A DNA stretch of 64,000 nucleotides, taken from positions 1,550,001 to 1,614,000 of the forward strand of contig CAVZTF010000003.1 in the NCBI GenBank assembly GCA_963778185.1, given 5' to 3'. Below are positions 33,535 through 41,990 of the stretch, piece after piece (position 1 is the first letter of the stretch; the number at the start of each line of letters is the position of its first letter). Source of the stretch: RPQJ01 sp963778185 (GTDB lineage: Bacteria; Pseudomonadota; Gammaproteobacteria; Steroidobacterales; Steroidobacteraceae). Both the position numbers and the translations under genes were made by a program. The notes below the pieces were generated by a model that saw only the letters and a program-made list of their open reading frames with translations, did no database searches and was not told the DNA's origin.

Positions 33535-34433
33535 CGCTTCGACTCCTCTTTCATGGCCGCGCGGATCGCGTTCGCGATCGCTTCGATGGCCGGCCCGCGG
33601 GTCGTGGATTTGCGCCACACCGCCCCGATGGTACGCGCCGGAGCTGGCTTGACGAAGGGCTTGATTCTCAATCCGCGCGCTGCGCCCACGGGCGAGGCCG
33701 CGGCGAGTTCGGGCAGCAGCGTAATGCCGTGTCCCGCCGCGACCATCTGGCGCAGCGTCTCGAGGCTCGTCGCCCGGTAGTCCTGGGACTCCTGGGCCCC
33801 GACCCGGCTGCACACCTCGAGCGCCTGGTCGCGCAGGCAGTGGCCGTCCTCGAGCAGCAGCAGGGGCTCGCCGTGCAGGTCCTGCGCCGTGACGCGCTCG
33901 CGATCGGCCAGGGGATGGTCGGCCGGGACCGCGAGCATGAAGGGCTCTTCGTACAACTCGGCGGCCTCGAGGCCGTCCATCGCCACCGGCACGGCGAGAA
34001 TGCCCATGTCGATCTCGCCGTCCCGCAGCTTCTCGAGCAGCGGCGCCGTCTGGTACTCGTAGAGCAGCAGCTTGAGTCGCGGCAGCGCGCGCTTGAGGCG
34101 ACGCACGATGTGGGGGAGCAGGTACGGCCCCACGGTCGGAATCAGCGCGACCTTGAGCGCGCCACCGAGCGGGTCGCGATCCGTCTTCGCGAGCTCCACG
34201 ATGGCGTCGGCTTCCTGCAGCACCCGGCGCGCCCGCTCGACGATCTTCGCGCCTGCCGGGGTGATCGAGACGCGCTTGGGCTGGCGCTCGACCAGCGGCA
34301 CGCCCAGGTACTCCTCGAGCTTGCGGATCTGCGCCGAAAGCGTCGGCTGGCTCACGTAGCAGCGCTCGGCCGCCTTGCCGAAGTGCCGCTCGTCCGCGAG
34401 CGCCACCAGGTACCTGAGATCACGCAGGTTCAT
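33531..34433 (-). CDS. oxyR: Peroxide-sensing LysR regulator OxyR
   Basis: A 300-residue LysR-type regulator with N-terminal winged helix (MNLRDLRYLVALADERHFGK, residues 1-20) and an effector domain. Cys199 and Cys208, in LEDGHCLRDQALEVC, have exactly the numbering and surroundings of the redox pair of E. coli OxyR, and ATSLETLRQMVAAGHGITLLP follows as in OxyR. It should therefore sense hydrogen peroxide by disulfide formation. The ATG at 34433 is preferred over the frame start 36 bases upstream. First gene of a run with PCu(A)C (4-base overlap) and the hydrolase-CHAT gene; an ATAG-N7-CTAT site lies just upstream. Confidence 0.95.
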   Translation of the reverse strand: MNLRDLRYLVALADERHFGKAAERCYVSQPTLSAQIRKLEEYLGVPLVERQPKRVSITPAGAKIVERARRVLQEADAIVELAKTDRDPLGGALKVALIPTVGPYLLPHIVRRLKRALPRLKLLLYEYQTAPLLEKLRDGEIDMGILAVPVAMDGLEAAELYEEPFMLAVPADHPLADRERVTAQDLHGEPLLLLEDGHCLRDQALEVCSRVGAQESQDYRATSLETLRQMVAAGHGITLLPELAAASPVGAARGLRIKPFVKPAPARTIGAVWRKSTTRGPAIEAIANAIRAAMKEESKR

Positions 34434-34442
34434 GGGCCAAGC

Positions 34443-34457
34443 ATAGCCCTCATCTAT
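34443..34457. promoter_or_regulatory. Candidate OxyR dimer site (ATAG-N7-CTAT)
   Basis: ATAGCCCTCATCTAT matches exactly the ATAG-N7-CTAT unit of the OxyR operator and also the general LysR T-N11-A form. It begins ten bases upstream of the oxyR ATG, fitting autorepression. A second in-register unit, as in the full four-tetranucleotide E. coli operator, is not seen. Confidence 0.5.
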
Positions 34458-34551
34458 CAAATCCGGCAAAACAATCTCCGGAAGCGATCAGGGCCGCAGC
34501 GTCACCGTCGCCGGCCCCGTGTCCACCTCCTCCTTCTCCTATACTCCCCCC

Positions 34552-35001
34552 ATGGCTTCCCGTTCCCACCGCCTCTCCGCCGGCGTCGTCGTCGTCCGGC
34601 AGACGGAGAACGGCTGGCGATTCCTCCTGCTGCGCGCCTTCAACCACTGGGATTTCCCCAAGGGCATGGTCGAGGAGGGCGAGGAGCCCCTGGCCGCGGC
34701 CGTGCGGGAGGTGCACGAGGAGTCGCTGATCGGCGATCTCGAGTTCGCGTGGGGACAGACCTCCACCCAGACCGGCCCCTACAGCCGGGGCAAGGTCGCG
34801 CGCTATTTTGTCGCCACCACCCGCACCGAGTCGGTGTCCCTGCCCGTCAATCCCGAACTCGGTCGGCCGGAGCACAGCGAGTATCGCTGGGTGGATTTCG
34901 ACGAGGCCCTGGAACTCGTCTCGCCGCGCGTGCGGCCGGTGCTGGCCTGGGTCGCGCAGGTGATGAACCTGGAAAGCGGCGAGGGCCCGGCCGGCGCCTG
35001 A
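34552..35001 (+). CDS. Nudix hydrolase, Ap4A-type
   Basis: A 149-residue Nudix protein. The box is complete: GMVEEGEEPLAAAVREVHEE (G-x5-E-x7-REVxEE) after the WDFPKG entry typical of asymmetrical diadenosine tetraphosphatases, so a dinucleoside polyphosphate or similar is the likely substrate. The start ATG at 34552 has no Shine-Dalgarno; the leader is pyrimidine-rich and TATACT lies only seven bases before the ATG, compatible with a leaderless or near-leaderless message. Divergent from oxyR, with 118 bases between starts. Confidence 0.9.
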   Translation: MASRSHRLSAGVVVVRQTENGWRFLLLRAFNHWDFPKGMVEEGEEPLAAAVREVHEESLIGDLEFAWGQTSTQTGPYSRGKVARYFVATTRTESVSLPVNPELGRPEHSEYRWVDFDEALELVSPRVRPVLAWVAQVMNLESGEGPAGA

Positions 35002-35044
35002 CGTGGCCGTTGCGCGCGGTTTCCGCTGCTACGGGTCGGCGTCG

Positions 35045-36001
35045 TCAGACCACGCGTCCGCGGTGTCCGTGGCGCCGGAAGTCCTCGACGTTCGCCGCCA
35101 TCTCCTCCAGGCAGCGCTGGCGCGCCTCGCGCGCGGCCCACGCGATGTGCGGCGTCACGATCAGGTTGGGGGTGTCCGGCTCCAGCAACGGGTTGCCCTC
35201 AATCGGTGGTTCCTGGGGCAGGACGTCAATGGCCGCGCCGCCCAGCCTGCCGGCACGCAGAGCATCGGCCAGCGCCTGCCCATCCACGAGTGCGCCGCGT
35301 GCGGTATTGATGAGCACTGCAGCGGGCTTCATGCGAGCGAGCTGCGCCGCCCCGATGAGGCCCTGCGTGTCGGGCGTCAGGGGGCAGTGCAGGCTCAGCA
35401 CGTCCACCTGCGGCAGCAACTCGTCGAGGTCCAGCCGCCCGGGTTCGCGAGTGCCGCCCGGACGGTTCGCGACCAGCACCTGCAGGCCGAAGGCCCGCGC
35501 CGCGTTCGCGACGCCCCGGCCGAGCGCCCCGTAGCCGACGATGCCGAGCTTGCGGCCCATCAGCTCGCGGATCGGATAGTTGAGCAGGCAGAACTGCTCG
35601 CCGCGCTGCCACGCGCCTGCGCGCACCAGGGTGTCGTATTCGCGCAGCTTGTGCGTGAGTGTTAGCAGTACGCCGTACACGTGCTGTACCACCGACGCCG
35701 TGCAGTAGTCACGAAGGTTGCATACGGCGATGCCATGCTCCCGGGCCGCCACGAGATCGATGTTGTTGGTGCCAGTGGCGGACAGTGCAATCAGCCTCAG
35801 CGACGGCGTGGCCTGCATGATCTCGCGAGTGATGCGCAGCTTGTTGAGCAATACGACCTCGGCGCCCGCGATGCGTGCGGCGATCTCGTCCTGCGGGGTA
35901 CGGTCGCGCAACTCGAGGTCCGGCAGCACGCGATGCAGGGGCGCCGGATCGAGGTCGCCGTTGAAGCTGACGGTGGCGTAGTCGAGGAAAATGGAAGGCA
36001 T
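35045..36001 (-). CDS. D-2-hydroxyacid dehydrogenase (glycerate dehydrogenase-like)
   Basis: A 318-residue NAD-dependent 2-hydroxyacid dehydrogenase reducing hydroxypyruvate, glyoxylate or a similar oxoacid. The nucleotide site is GRKLGIVGYGALGRGVANAAR, the signature LHCPLTPDTQGLIG is followed by NTARGALVD with the substrate Arg, and the catalytic Glu and His fall in DVLPQEPP and TPHIAWA. The N-terminus SIFLDYATV matches HprA/GyaR-type enzymes, supporting the ATG at 36001. There is no Shine-Dalgarno: the leader is a long C-rich tract (see G-quadruplex entry). Neighbouring genes give no pathway hint. Confidence 0.9.
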   Translation of the reverse strand: MPSIFLDYATVSFNGDLDPAPLHRVLPDLELRDRTPQDEIAARIAGAEVVLLNKLRITREIMQATPSLRLIALSATGTNNIDLVAAREHGIAVCNLRDYCTASVVQHVYGVLLTLTHKLREYDTLVRAGAWQRGEQFCLLNYPIRELMGRKLGIVGYGALGRGVANAARAFGLQVLVANRPGGTREPGRLDLDELLPQVDVLSLHCPLTPDTQGLIGAAQLARMKPAAVLINTARGALVDGQALADALRAGRLGGAAIDVLPQEPPIEGNPLLEPDTPNLIVTPHIAWAAREARQRCLEEMAANVEDFRRHGHRGRVV

Positions 36002-36006
36002 GGAGA

Positions 36007-36031
36007 GGGGACAGGGGGTAGGGGATAAGGG
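36007..36031 (+). other. Potential G-quadruplex tract at a translation start
   Basis: Four G-runs of 4, 5, 4 and 3 bases with loops ACA, TA and ATAA form a textbook intramolecular G-quadruplex motif on the plus strand, beginning five bases upstream of the minus-strand dehydrogenase ATG. The mRNA of that gene therefore has a C-rich leader in place of a ribosome binding site. Folding is predicted only from the pattern. Confidence 0.5.
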
Positions 36032-36084
36032 ATAGTGGAAGAGGCGCTTCAGGTCGGCAAGCGAACGCGGATAATTCGGGCGCC

Positions 36085-36702
36085 GTGAACACAGCGGACG
36101 AAGAATTGCAGCGGGTGCTGGTGGAGGTCAGGGCGTGCCGGGTGTGCGAGGCGCACCTGCCGCTCGGGCCGAGACCGGTGCTGCGTGCCGATGCGCGGGC
36201 GCGGGTGCTGGTCGTCGGGCAGGCGCCGGGCACCCGCGTGCACGAGACCGGCATCCCCTGGAACGACCCGAGCGGCGACCGGCTGCGGGCCTGGCTGCAG
36301 GTGGACCGCGACACCTTCTATGATGAGCGGCGCTTCGCGATCATCCCGGCCGGGCTTTGCTACCCGGGTCGCGGTCGCTCGGGCGACCGGCCGCCGCGAC
36401 CCGAGTGCGCCCCGCTCTGGCACCCACGGCTGCGGCCGTTGCTGCCGAACATCGAGCTCACCCTGCTGGTGGGGCAATACGCGCAGTCCTACTATCTTGG
36501 TGCACGGCGCAAGGGCACGCTCACCGCGACGGTGCACGCCTGGCACGACTACCTGCCGGAGTTCCTTCCCCTGCCGCACCCGTCGCCGCGGAACACGCGC
36601 TGGCTGCAAGTCAATCCGTGGTTCGAGCGGGATGTGATCCCCGTCCTGCGACAACGCGTGCACCCGCTGCTCGAGCGGTTTTCCGCGATTGCCGGGAGTT
36701 GA
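36085..36702 (+). CDS. Uracil-DNA glycosylase superfamily protein
   Basis: A 205-residue UDG-fold protein. VLVVGQAPGTRVHETGIPWN corresponds to UDG motif 1 (GQAPG with the adjoining substrate pocket), and LPHPSPRN to motif 2 (HPSxRN) near the C-terminus; VCEAHLPLG near the N-terminus contains two cysteines but not a clear Fe-S quartet. Likely a base-excision repair enzyme or a family member of unknown specificity (IUPAC-type activity not testable here). Starts at the GTG at 36085; 47 bases ahead of hoxF in the same direction. Confidence 0.85.
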   Translation: MNTADEELQRVLVEVRACRVCEAHLPLGPRPVLRADARARVLVVGQAPGTRVHETGIPWNDPSGDRLRAWLQVDRDTFYDERRFAIIPAGLCYPGRGRSGDRPPRPECAPLWHPRLRPLLPNIELTLLVGQYAQSYYLGARRKGTLTATVHAWHDYLPEFLPLPHPSPRNTRWLQVNPWFERDVIPVLRQRVHPLLERFSAIAGS

Positions 36703-36749
36703 CTGCGGGAGCACCCTGCCGCCGAACCCCGACGATCGACAAGGCGAGC

Positions 36750-38636
36750 ATGGCCACGTTTCCGACCGACGCAGCCCCACAGGAACACGAGGCGATCGTG
36801 CGCCGCGTCGTCGCGCGCTGGAACCACGACCCGCACTCCCTCCTGCAGGTGCTGCGCGAAGTGCAGGAGGCCTGCGGGCACCTCTCGCCCGCCGCGCTCG
36901 CGCAAGTGGCGAGGTCCCTGCGCCAGCCGCTCGCACGCGTACGCGGCATCGCCGGTTTCTATTCCTTCCTCGCGACCGAGCCGCGTGGCGTCTATCGCGT
37001 GCTGTTCTCCGACAACGTCACCGACCGCATGCAGGGCAGCGAGGCGCTGATGGCGCAGATGTGCCACCGGCTGTGGGTCGAGCCCGGCAAGGTATCCGAG
37101 GACGGACTGGTGAGCGTCGCGACGACGTCCTGCACCGGTCTCTGCGACCAGGGCCCCGGGATGCTGGTCAACGGGCGCGCCATGGGGCGGCTCGACAGCG
37201 CGCGCATCGATGCGCTTTGCGCGCTGATACTGGAGCGGCGCCCGCTCGAGGAATGGCCGGCGGAGCTGTTCGAGATCGAGGACATCGTCCGGCGGGCCGA
37301 CATCCTGCTCGGGACCAGTCTCGAGCCCGGCGATGCAATCCGCGCGGCGCTCAAGCGCGGCACGCACGGCCGCTCGGAGCGTCCGGCGAACGAACGCTCG
37401 TGGCGTGAAGCCTACGTCGGTGCGGCGCTTGGCCCGGTCGCGGTGCTCGAGGAGATCAAGCGCTCGAACCTGCGCGGCCGCGGCGGCGCGGGGTTCACCA
37501 CCGGCGTCAAGTGGGAAGCGTGCCGGCACGCGACCGGCCTCACGCGCTACGTGGTCTGCAACGCGGACGAGGGCGAGCCTGGAACCTTCAAGGACCGCGT
37601 GCTGCTCGCGAGCCACGCGGATCTGCTGTTCGATGGCATGACGGTCGCGGCCTACGCGGTCGGCGCGAGCCAGGGCTTCGTGTACCTGCGCGGGGAGTAC
37701 CGCTACCTGCTCGACCGGCTCAACGCGGTCCTCGAGCGCCGGCGCGCCGCGAACCTTCTCGGCAGGGGCATCGCCGGCCAGCCGGGATTCGACTTCGACA
37801 TCGCCATCCACGTCGGCGCCGGCTCGTACGTCTGTGGCGAGGAGTCCGCGCTGCTCGACTCGCTGGAAGGCAAGCGCGGCGTGCCGCGCAACCGGCCGCC
37901 GTACCCGGTGACTAACGGTTACCTTCAGCAGCCGACCATCGTCAACAACGTCGAAACGCTGTGCGCAGCGGCGCTGATCGCGGTGCAGGGCGGCGACTGG
38001 TATCGCTCCATCGGCACGCTCAAGTCTTCCGGCTCCAAGATCCTCTCCGTCGCCGGCGACTGCGCCCGTCCGGGACTTTACGAGTACCCGTTCGGCGTGA
38101 CGCTGCGGCAAGTGCTCGAGGACTGCGGGGCCGAGCGCACGCAGGCCGTGCAGGTGAGCGGCCCGTCCGGCGTCTGCGTCGACGTCACGGAGCTCGACCG
38201 CCGCATCGCCTTCGAGGACCTGCCGACGGCAGGTGCGTTCACCATCTTCGACACCACGCGCGACATGTTCGAGGTGGCGCGTGCCTATGCGCAGTTCTTC
38301 GCCCACGAGAGCTGCGGCTTCTGTACGCCTTGCCGCGTCGGCACCTCGATGCTCAAGAACTCGATGGACAAGATCCGTGCCGGCAATGGCACGCTGCACG
38401 ACCTGCGCGAGATCGCGCGCCTCAACAGCGTGTTGCTGATGTCTGCGCACTGCGGGCTCGGACACACCGCGTGCAACCCGATCCTCGACACCATGAAGAA
38501 GTTCCGGCCGATGTACGAGCGCCGCCTGCGCTCGCGCGACTTCGCGCCCGCCTTCGACCTCGACCAGGCGCTGGCTCGCGCGAGGCAGATGACGGGCCGC
38601 GACGATCCCGGCGCGCACCTCGAGAACCCGCCATGA
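36750..38636 (+). CDS. hoxF: NAD-reducing hydrogenase, diaphorase subunit HoxF
   Basis: A 628-residue flavoprotein that passes hydrogenase electrons to NAD+. The N-terminal part (residues about 15-160) is NuoE-like but, as in Cupriavidus HoxF, retains only part of the [2Fe-2S] cysteines (SCTGLCDQGPG); the first pair is replaced by LFSDNVTD. The NuoF-like part follows: NLRGRGGAGFTTGVKW, CNADEGEPGTFKDR (FMN/NADH), GSYVCGEESALL, and the [4Fe-4S] ligands ESCGFCTPCRVG ... CGLGHTACN. AAGGCGAGC precedes the ATG. First gene of hoxFUYHW, overlapping hoxU by four bases. Confidence 0.95.
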   Translation: MATFPTDAAPQEHEAIVRRVVARWNHDPHSLLQVLREVQEACGHLSPAALAQVARSLRQPLARVRGIAGFYSFLATEPRGVYRVLFSDNVTDRMQGSEALMAQMCHRLWVEPGKVSEDGLVSVATTSCTGLCDQGPGMLVNGRAMGRLDSARIDALCALILERRPLEEWPAELFEIEDIVRRADILLGTSLEPGDAIRAALKRGTHGRSERPANERSWREAYVGAALGPVAVLEEIKRSNLRGRGGAGFTTGVKWEACRHATGLTRYVVCNADEGEPGTFKDRVLLASHADLLFDGMTVAAYAVGASQGFVYLRGEYRYLLDRLNAVLERRRAANLLGRGIAGQPGFDFDIAIHVGAGSYVCGEESALLDSLEGKRGVPRNRPPYPVTNGYLQQPTIVNNVETLCAAALIAVQGGDWYRSIGTLKSSGSKILSVAGDCARPGLYEYPFGVTLRQVLEDCGAERTQAVQVSGPSGVCVDVTELDRRIAFEDLPTAGAFTIFDTTRDMFEVARAYAQFFAHESCGFCTPCRVGTSMLKNSMDKIRAGNGTLHDLREIARLNSVLLMSAHCGLGHTACNPILDTMKKFRPMYERRLRSRDFAPAFDLDQALARARQMTGRDDPGAHLENPP

Positions 38637-39370
38637 ACGAGCTGCCGACTTTCCTGCTCGACGGCGAAGAGGTGCCGTTCACTCCGGGGCAGACGGTCCT
38701 GCAGGCCGCGCTCACGGCCGGGCGCTACATCCCGCACCTGTGCTACCACCCGGAATTCACGCCGCACGGCAGCTGCAAGGTGTGCACGGCGAAGGTCAAC
38801 GGCCGCACCGTCGCCTCCTGCACGACGCCCGCGGAGGCCGCCGTCGAAGTCGAGAGCAACACGGAGGAACTCAACAAGCTGCGCCGCACGCTGGTGCAGA
38901 TGCTGTTCGCCGAGGGCAATCACTTCTGCCCGTCCTGCGAGAAGAGCGGCAACTGCATGCTGCAGGCGCTCGGATACGATCTCGGGGTGATGACCGCTGG
39001 CTTCCGGCACCTGTTTCCGGACCGGCCCGTGGATGCCTCTCACCCCGAGCTGCTCCTCGACTTCAACCGCTGCGTCCTCTGCGAGCTGTGCGTGCGCGCC
39101 TCGCGCGAGGTGGACGGCAAGAGCGTGTTCGCGCTCGCGGGCCGTGGGCTCGAGAAGCACCTGATCGTGAACTCGGAGTCCGGGCTGCTCGCGGACACCG
39201 ACGTGGCGGTGACGGACAAGGCCGTGGCGGTCTGCCCGGTGGGCGTGATCATTCGCAAGCGCGTCGGGTTCGCCGTGCCGATCGGCGAGCGGCGCTTCGA
39301 CAAGCGACCGGTCAGCGCCCAGGCGCTCGAGGACGCGCCGCGCAAGCCGGCGGAGGGCGACCATGCCTGA
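38633..39370 (+). CDS. hoxU: NAD-reducing hydrogenase, electron-transfer subunit HoxU
   Basis: A 245-residue NuoG-N-terminal-like subunit. A plant-type [2Fe-2S] site (Cys37, Cys48, Cys51, Cys63: HLCYHPEFTPHGSCKVC ... SCTTP), a His-Cys3 cluster motif (NHFCPSCEKSGNC) and the start of a [4Fe-4S] ferredoxin pair (NRCVLCELCVRA, VCPVG) form the wire from HoxY to HoxF. Length and cluster set match HoxU. ATG overlaps the hoxF stop (ATGA). Confidence 0.95.
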   Translation: MNELPTFLLDGEEVPFTPGQTVLQAALTAGRYIPHLCYHPEFTPHGSCKVCTAKVNGRTVASCTTPAEAAVEVESNTEELNKLRRTLVQMLFAEGNHFCPSCEKSGNCMLQALGYDLGVMTAGFRHLFPDRPVDASHPELLLDFNRCVLCELCVRASREVDGKSVFALAGRGLEKHLIVNSESGLLADTDVAVTDKAVAVCPVGVIIRKRVGFAVPIGERRFDKRPVSAQALEDAPRKPAEGDHA

Positions 39371-39908
39371 GACCCGCAAGTTCCGCGTCGCCACCACCTC
39401 GCTGGCGGGCTGCTTCGGCTGCCACATGTCGCTGCTCGACATCGACGAGCGGTTGTTCGAGCTGCTCGAGCACGTGGAACTCGACCGGTCGCCGCTCAAC
39501 GACATCAAGCACTGCGGACCCTGCGACGTCGGCATCATCGAGGGCGGCATCTGCAATGCCGAGAACGTGCTCGTGCTGCGCGAGTTCCGCGCCAACTGCC
39601 AGGTGCTCGTCGCGATCGGCGCCTGCGCGGTGACGGGCGGGCTGCCCGCGCAACGCAACCACCTCGACCTCGGGCAGTGCCTGCAGGAGGTCTACCTCAC
39701 CGAGCCGAGCGTCACCAACGGCATGATTCCGAACGACCCCGAGCTGCCGCTGCCACTCGACAAGGTGCACCCGCTGCACGAGGTCGTGCGGATCGACTAC
39801 TACATCCCCGGGTGCCCGCCCTCGGCGGACGCGATCTGGAAGTTCCTCACCGACCTGATCGAGGGCCGCACGCCGAGGCTCGGCCATGGCCTCATCTCCT
39901 ACGACTAG
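39363..39908 (+). CDS. hoxY: NAD-reducing hydrogenase, small subunit HoxY
   Basis: A 181-residue [NiFe]-hydrogenase small subunit of the short, cytoplasmic type (no Tat signal). Likely proximal [4Fe-4S] ligands are Cys17, Cys20 (SLAGCFGCHMS), Cys88 (GACAVTGG) and Cys151 (PGCPPSAD). Cys51 and Cys54 (KHCGPCD) are extra. Binds the catalytic HoxH and hands electrons to HoxU. Start overlaps the hoxU end by eight bases. Confidence 0.94.
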   Translation: MPETRKFRVATTSLAGCFGCHMSLLDIDERLFELLEHVELDRSPLNDIKHCGPCDVGIIEGGICNAENVLVLREFRANCQVLVAIGACAVTGGLPAQRNHLDLGQCLQEVYLTEPSVTNGMIPNDPELPLPLDKVHPLHEVVRIDYYIPGCPPSADAIWKFLTDLIEGRTPRLGHGLISYD

Positions 39909-39929
39909 GCGACCGCACAGGATCACCGC

Positions 39930-41399
39930 ATGACTGCCGCCCTCGAAACCGCTGCCGACCCGACCGGACTCAAGCGCGTCGTCATCGAACCGCTCTCGCG
40001 CGTCGAGGGGCACGGCAAGGTCACGCTGCTCATGGACGAGGACGACCACGTCCAGCAGGCGCGGCTGCACATCGTCGAGTTCCGCGGTTTCGAGAAATTC
40101 ATCCAGGGCCGGCCATACTGGGAAGTCCCGGTGATGGTGCAACGGCTGTGCGGCATCTGCCCCGTAAGCCACCACCTCGCGGCGAGCAAGGCGCTCGACC
40201 AGGTCGTGGGCGCCAAGGTGCTCACGCCCACGGCCGAGAAGATCCGCCGGCTGATGCACTACGGGCAGATCCTGCAGTCGCACGCGCTGCATTTCTTCCA
40301 CCTGTCCTCGCCGGACCTGCTGTTTGGCTTCGATTCGGACGTGGCCCGCCGCAACATCGTGGGTGTGGCGGCGCAATATCCGGACGTGGCGCGCCAGGGC
40401 GTGCTGTTGCGCAAGTACGGCCAGGAAGTGATCCGCCACACCGCGGGCAAGCGCATCCACGGCACGGGATCGGTACCGGGTGGCGTCAACAAGAGCCTGA
40501 CGCCGGACGAGCGCGACGAGCTGAAACGCGACATCTACCAGATCGTCGCCTGGAGCCGCGACGCCGTGCACCTCGCGCGGCGCCTGTTCGAGCAGGGCCT
40601 GGAGACCTACCGCTCGTTCGCGACTTTCCGCGCGAACACGCTGAGCCTCGTCCGCGCGGACGGAGCGATGGACCTCTATCACGGCGGTCTGCGCGCGCAG
40701 GACGCGGACGGCCGCACGATCTTCGACCACGTGGACTGCGACCACTACTGGGAGCGGATCTCCGAGGAGGTGAAGGCCTGGTCCTACATGAAGTTCCCGT
40801 TCTTCAGGGCGCTGGGCGCGGATGACGGCTGGTACAGGGTGGGCCCGCTCACGCGCGTGACGCGCTGCGACTTCATTCCGACCCCGCTCGCCGATCGCGA
40901 GCGCCGCGAGTTCCTGGCCTTCGACGAAGGCCGGGCCGCGCAGGCGACGCTCGGCTTCCACTGGGCGCGCATGATCGAGATGCTGCATTCGGCCGAGTCG
41001 ATCAAGGACCTGCTGCACGACGACGACCTGCTGGGCCACGACCTGTTGGTGACCGGCGAGCGCCAGGCACGTGGCGTGGGCGTGATCGAGGCGCCGCGCG
41101 GAACGCTCATTCACCACTACCGGGTGGACGAGAACGACCAGGTGGTGCGTGCCAATCTCATCGTTTCGACCACGCACAACAACCAGGCCATGAACATGGC
41201 CATCCGCGAGGTGGCACGCCAGTACCTCGACGGGCGCAAGCTCACCGAGGGCCTGCTGAACCACATCGAGGTTGCGGTGCGCGCCTTCGATCCGTGTCTC
41301 TCCTGTGCCACGCACGCCATGGGCAAGATGCCGCTCGCGGTGCAGCTGGTGGACGCCGAGGGCGCCGTGGTGGACAGCCTGGTGCGCGGCTCGGCGTGA
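39930..41399 (+). CDS. hoxH: NAD-reducing hydrogenase, catalytic large subunit HoxH
   Basis: A 489-residue Ni-Fe active-site subunit. N-terminal ligands: RLCGIC (Cys74, Cys77) and RVEGHGK; C-terminal ligands: DPCLSCATH (Cys456, Cys459, His462). The 27 residues after His462 (AMGKMPLAVQLVDAEG...) are the extension removed by the maturation protease once nickel is in. The DPC-x-SCATH form and sequence context place it with group 3d bidirectional NAD(P)-linked hydrogenases. hypA-F genes for metal-centre assembly are not in the window and must lie elsewhere. Confidence 0.96.
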   Translation: MTAALETAADPTGLKRVVIEPLSRVEGHGKVTLLMDEDDHVQQARLHIVEFRGFEKFIQGRPYWEVPVMVQRLCGICPVSHHLAASKALDQVVGAKVLTPTAEKIRRLMHYGQILQSHALHFFHLSSPDLLFGFDSDVARRNIVGVAAQYPDVARQGVLLRKYGQEVIRHTAGKRIHGTGSVPGGVNKSLTPDERDELKRDIYQIVAWSRDAVHLARRLFEQGLETYRSFATFRANTLSLVRADGAMDLYHGGLRAQDADGRTIFDHVDCDHYWERISEEVKAWSYMKFPFFRALGADDGWYRVGPLTRVTRCDFIPTPLADRERREFLAFDEGRAAQATLGFHWARMIEMLHSAESIKDLLHDDDLLGHDLLVTGERQARGVGVIEAPRGTLIHHYRVDENDQVVRANLIVSTTHNNQAMNMAIREVARQYLDGRKLTEGLLNHIEVAVRAFDPCLSCATHAMGKMPLAVQLVDAEGAVVDSLVRGSA

Positions 41400-41884
41400 C
41401 CGCACCCGCCCCGGTGCTGGTGCTGGCAGTCGGCAACCCCAGCCGCGGCGACGATGCGATCGGGCCCGAACTCGCCGCGCGGCTCGAGGCGGCCGGGCTG
41501 CCCGGCGTCGAGGTCATCACCGAGTTCCAGCTCCAGGTCGAGAATGCGCTCGACCTCGAGGGCCGCGAACGGGTGATCTTCGTGGACGCCGGGACGGGCA
41601 CCCCAGCGCCGTTCGAGCTGAAACGAGTCCGCCCGGCGACCGACTTCCTGCACACGACGCACGCGCTGTCGCCCGAAGCGGTGTTGGCGACGTACGAGCG
41701 GATCAAGGGCAGCCTCTCCGCGGAAACGTGGACGCTCTGCGTTCGGGGGGAGGCGTTCGAGCTGGGCGAAGGCCTGTCGCGCGCAGCCGGGCAGAACGTG
41801 GAGGCGGCCTGGCTGCAGCTCCTCGACCTGTGCCACCGACGCTCGGGCGGCGACGCCAGTGTCCCCGGGACGGGTCAGTCGTGA
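41396..41884 (+). CDS. hoxW: Hydrogenase maturation protease HoxW
   Basis: A 162-residue endopeptidase of the HyaD/HoxW family that trims the HoxH C-terminus. GNPSRGDDAIGPELAARLE opens the protein with the conserved Asp, VDAG(T) supplies the second acidic nickel ligand and HTTHALSPEAVLATYE the conserved His, all in family order. I start at the GTG at 41396, which overlaps the hoxH stop (GTGA); the longer frame upstream lies inside hoxH. Last gene of the operon. Confidence 0.93.
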   Translation: MTAPAPVLVLAVGNPSRGDDAIGPELAARLEAAGLPGVEVITEFQLQVENALDLEGRERVIFVDAGTGTPAPFELKRVRPATDFLHTTHALSPEAVLATYERIKGSLSAETWTLCVRGEAFELGEGLSRAAGQNVEAAWLQLLDLCHRRSGGDASVPGTGQS

Positions 41885-41990
41885 CCGGTTAATCGTTTCA
41901 GGTCATGGACTTGTGAGATCCAAGCACCCCGGACCCGCGACCGGTAAACTGTGAGTACGTTTGTCACCGTCACGGACTGGTGAACTCCCG

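Noticed and set aside
41940..41990. GTGA-N9-TCAC inverted repeat before the desaturase as a CRP site
   Set aside because: CRP sites need a six-base spacer (TGTGA-N6-TCACA); nine bases do not fit, and no FabR/DesT-like palindrome is visible.
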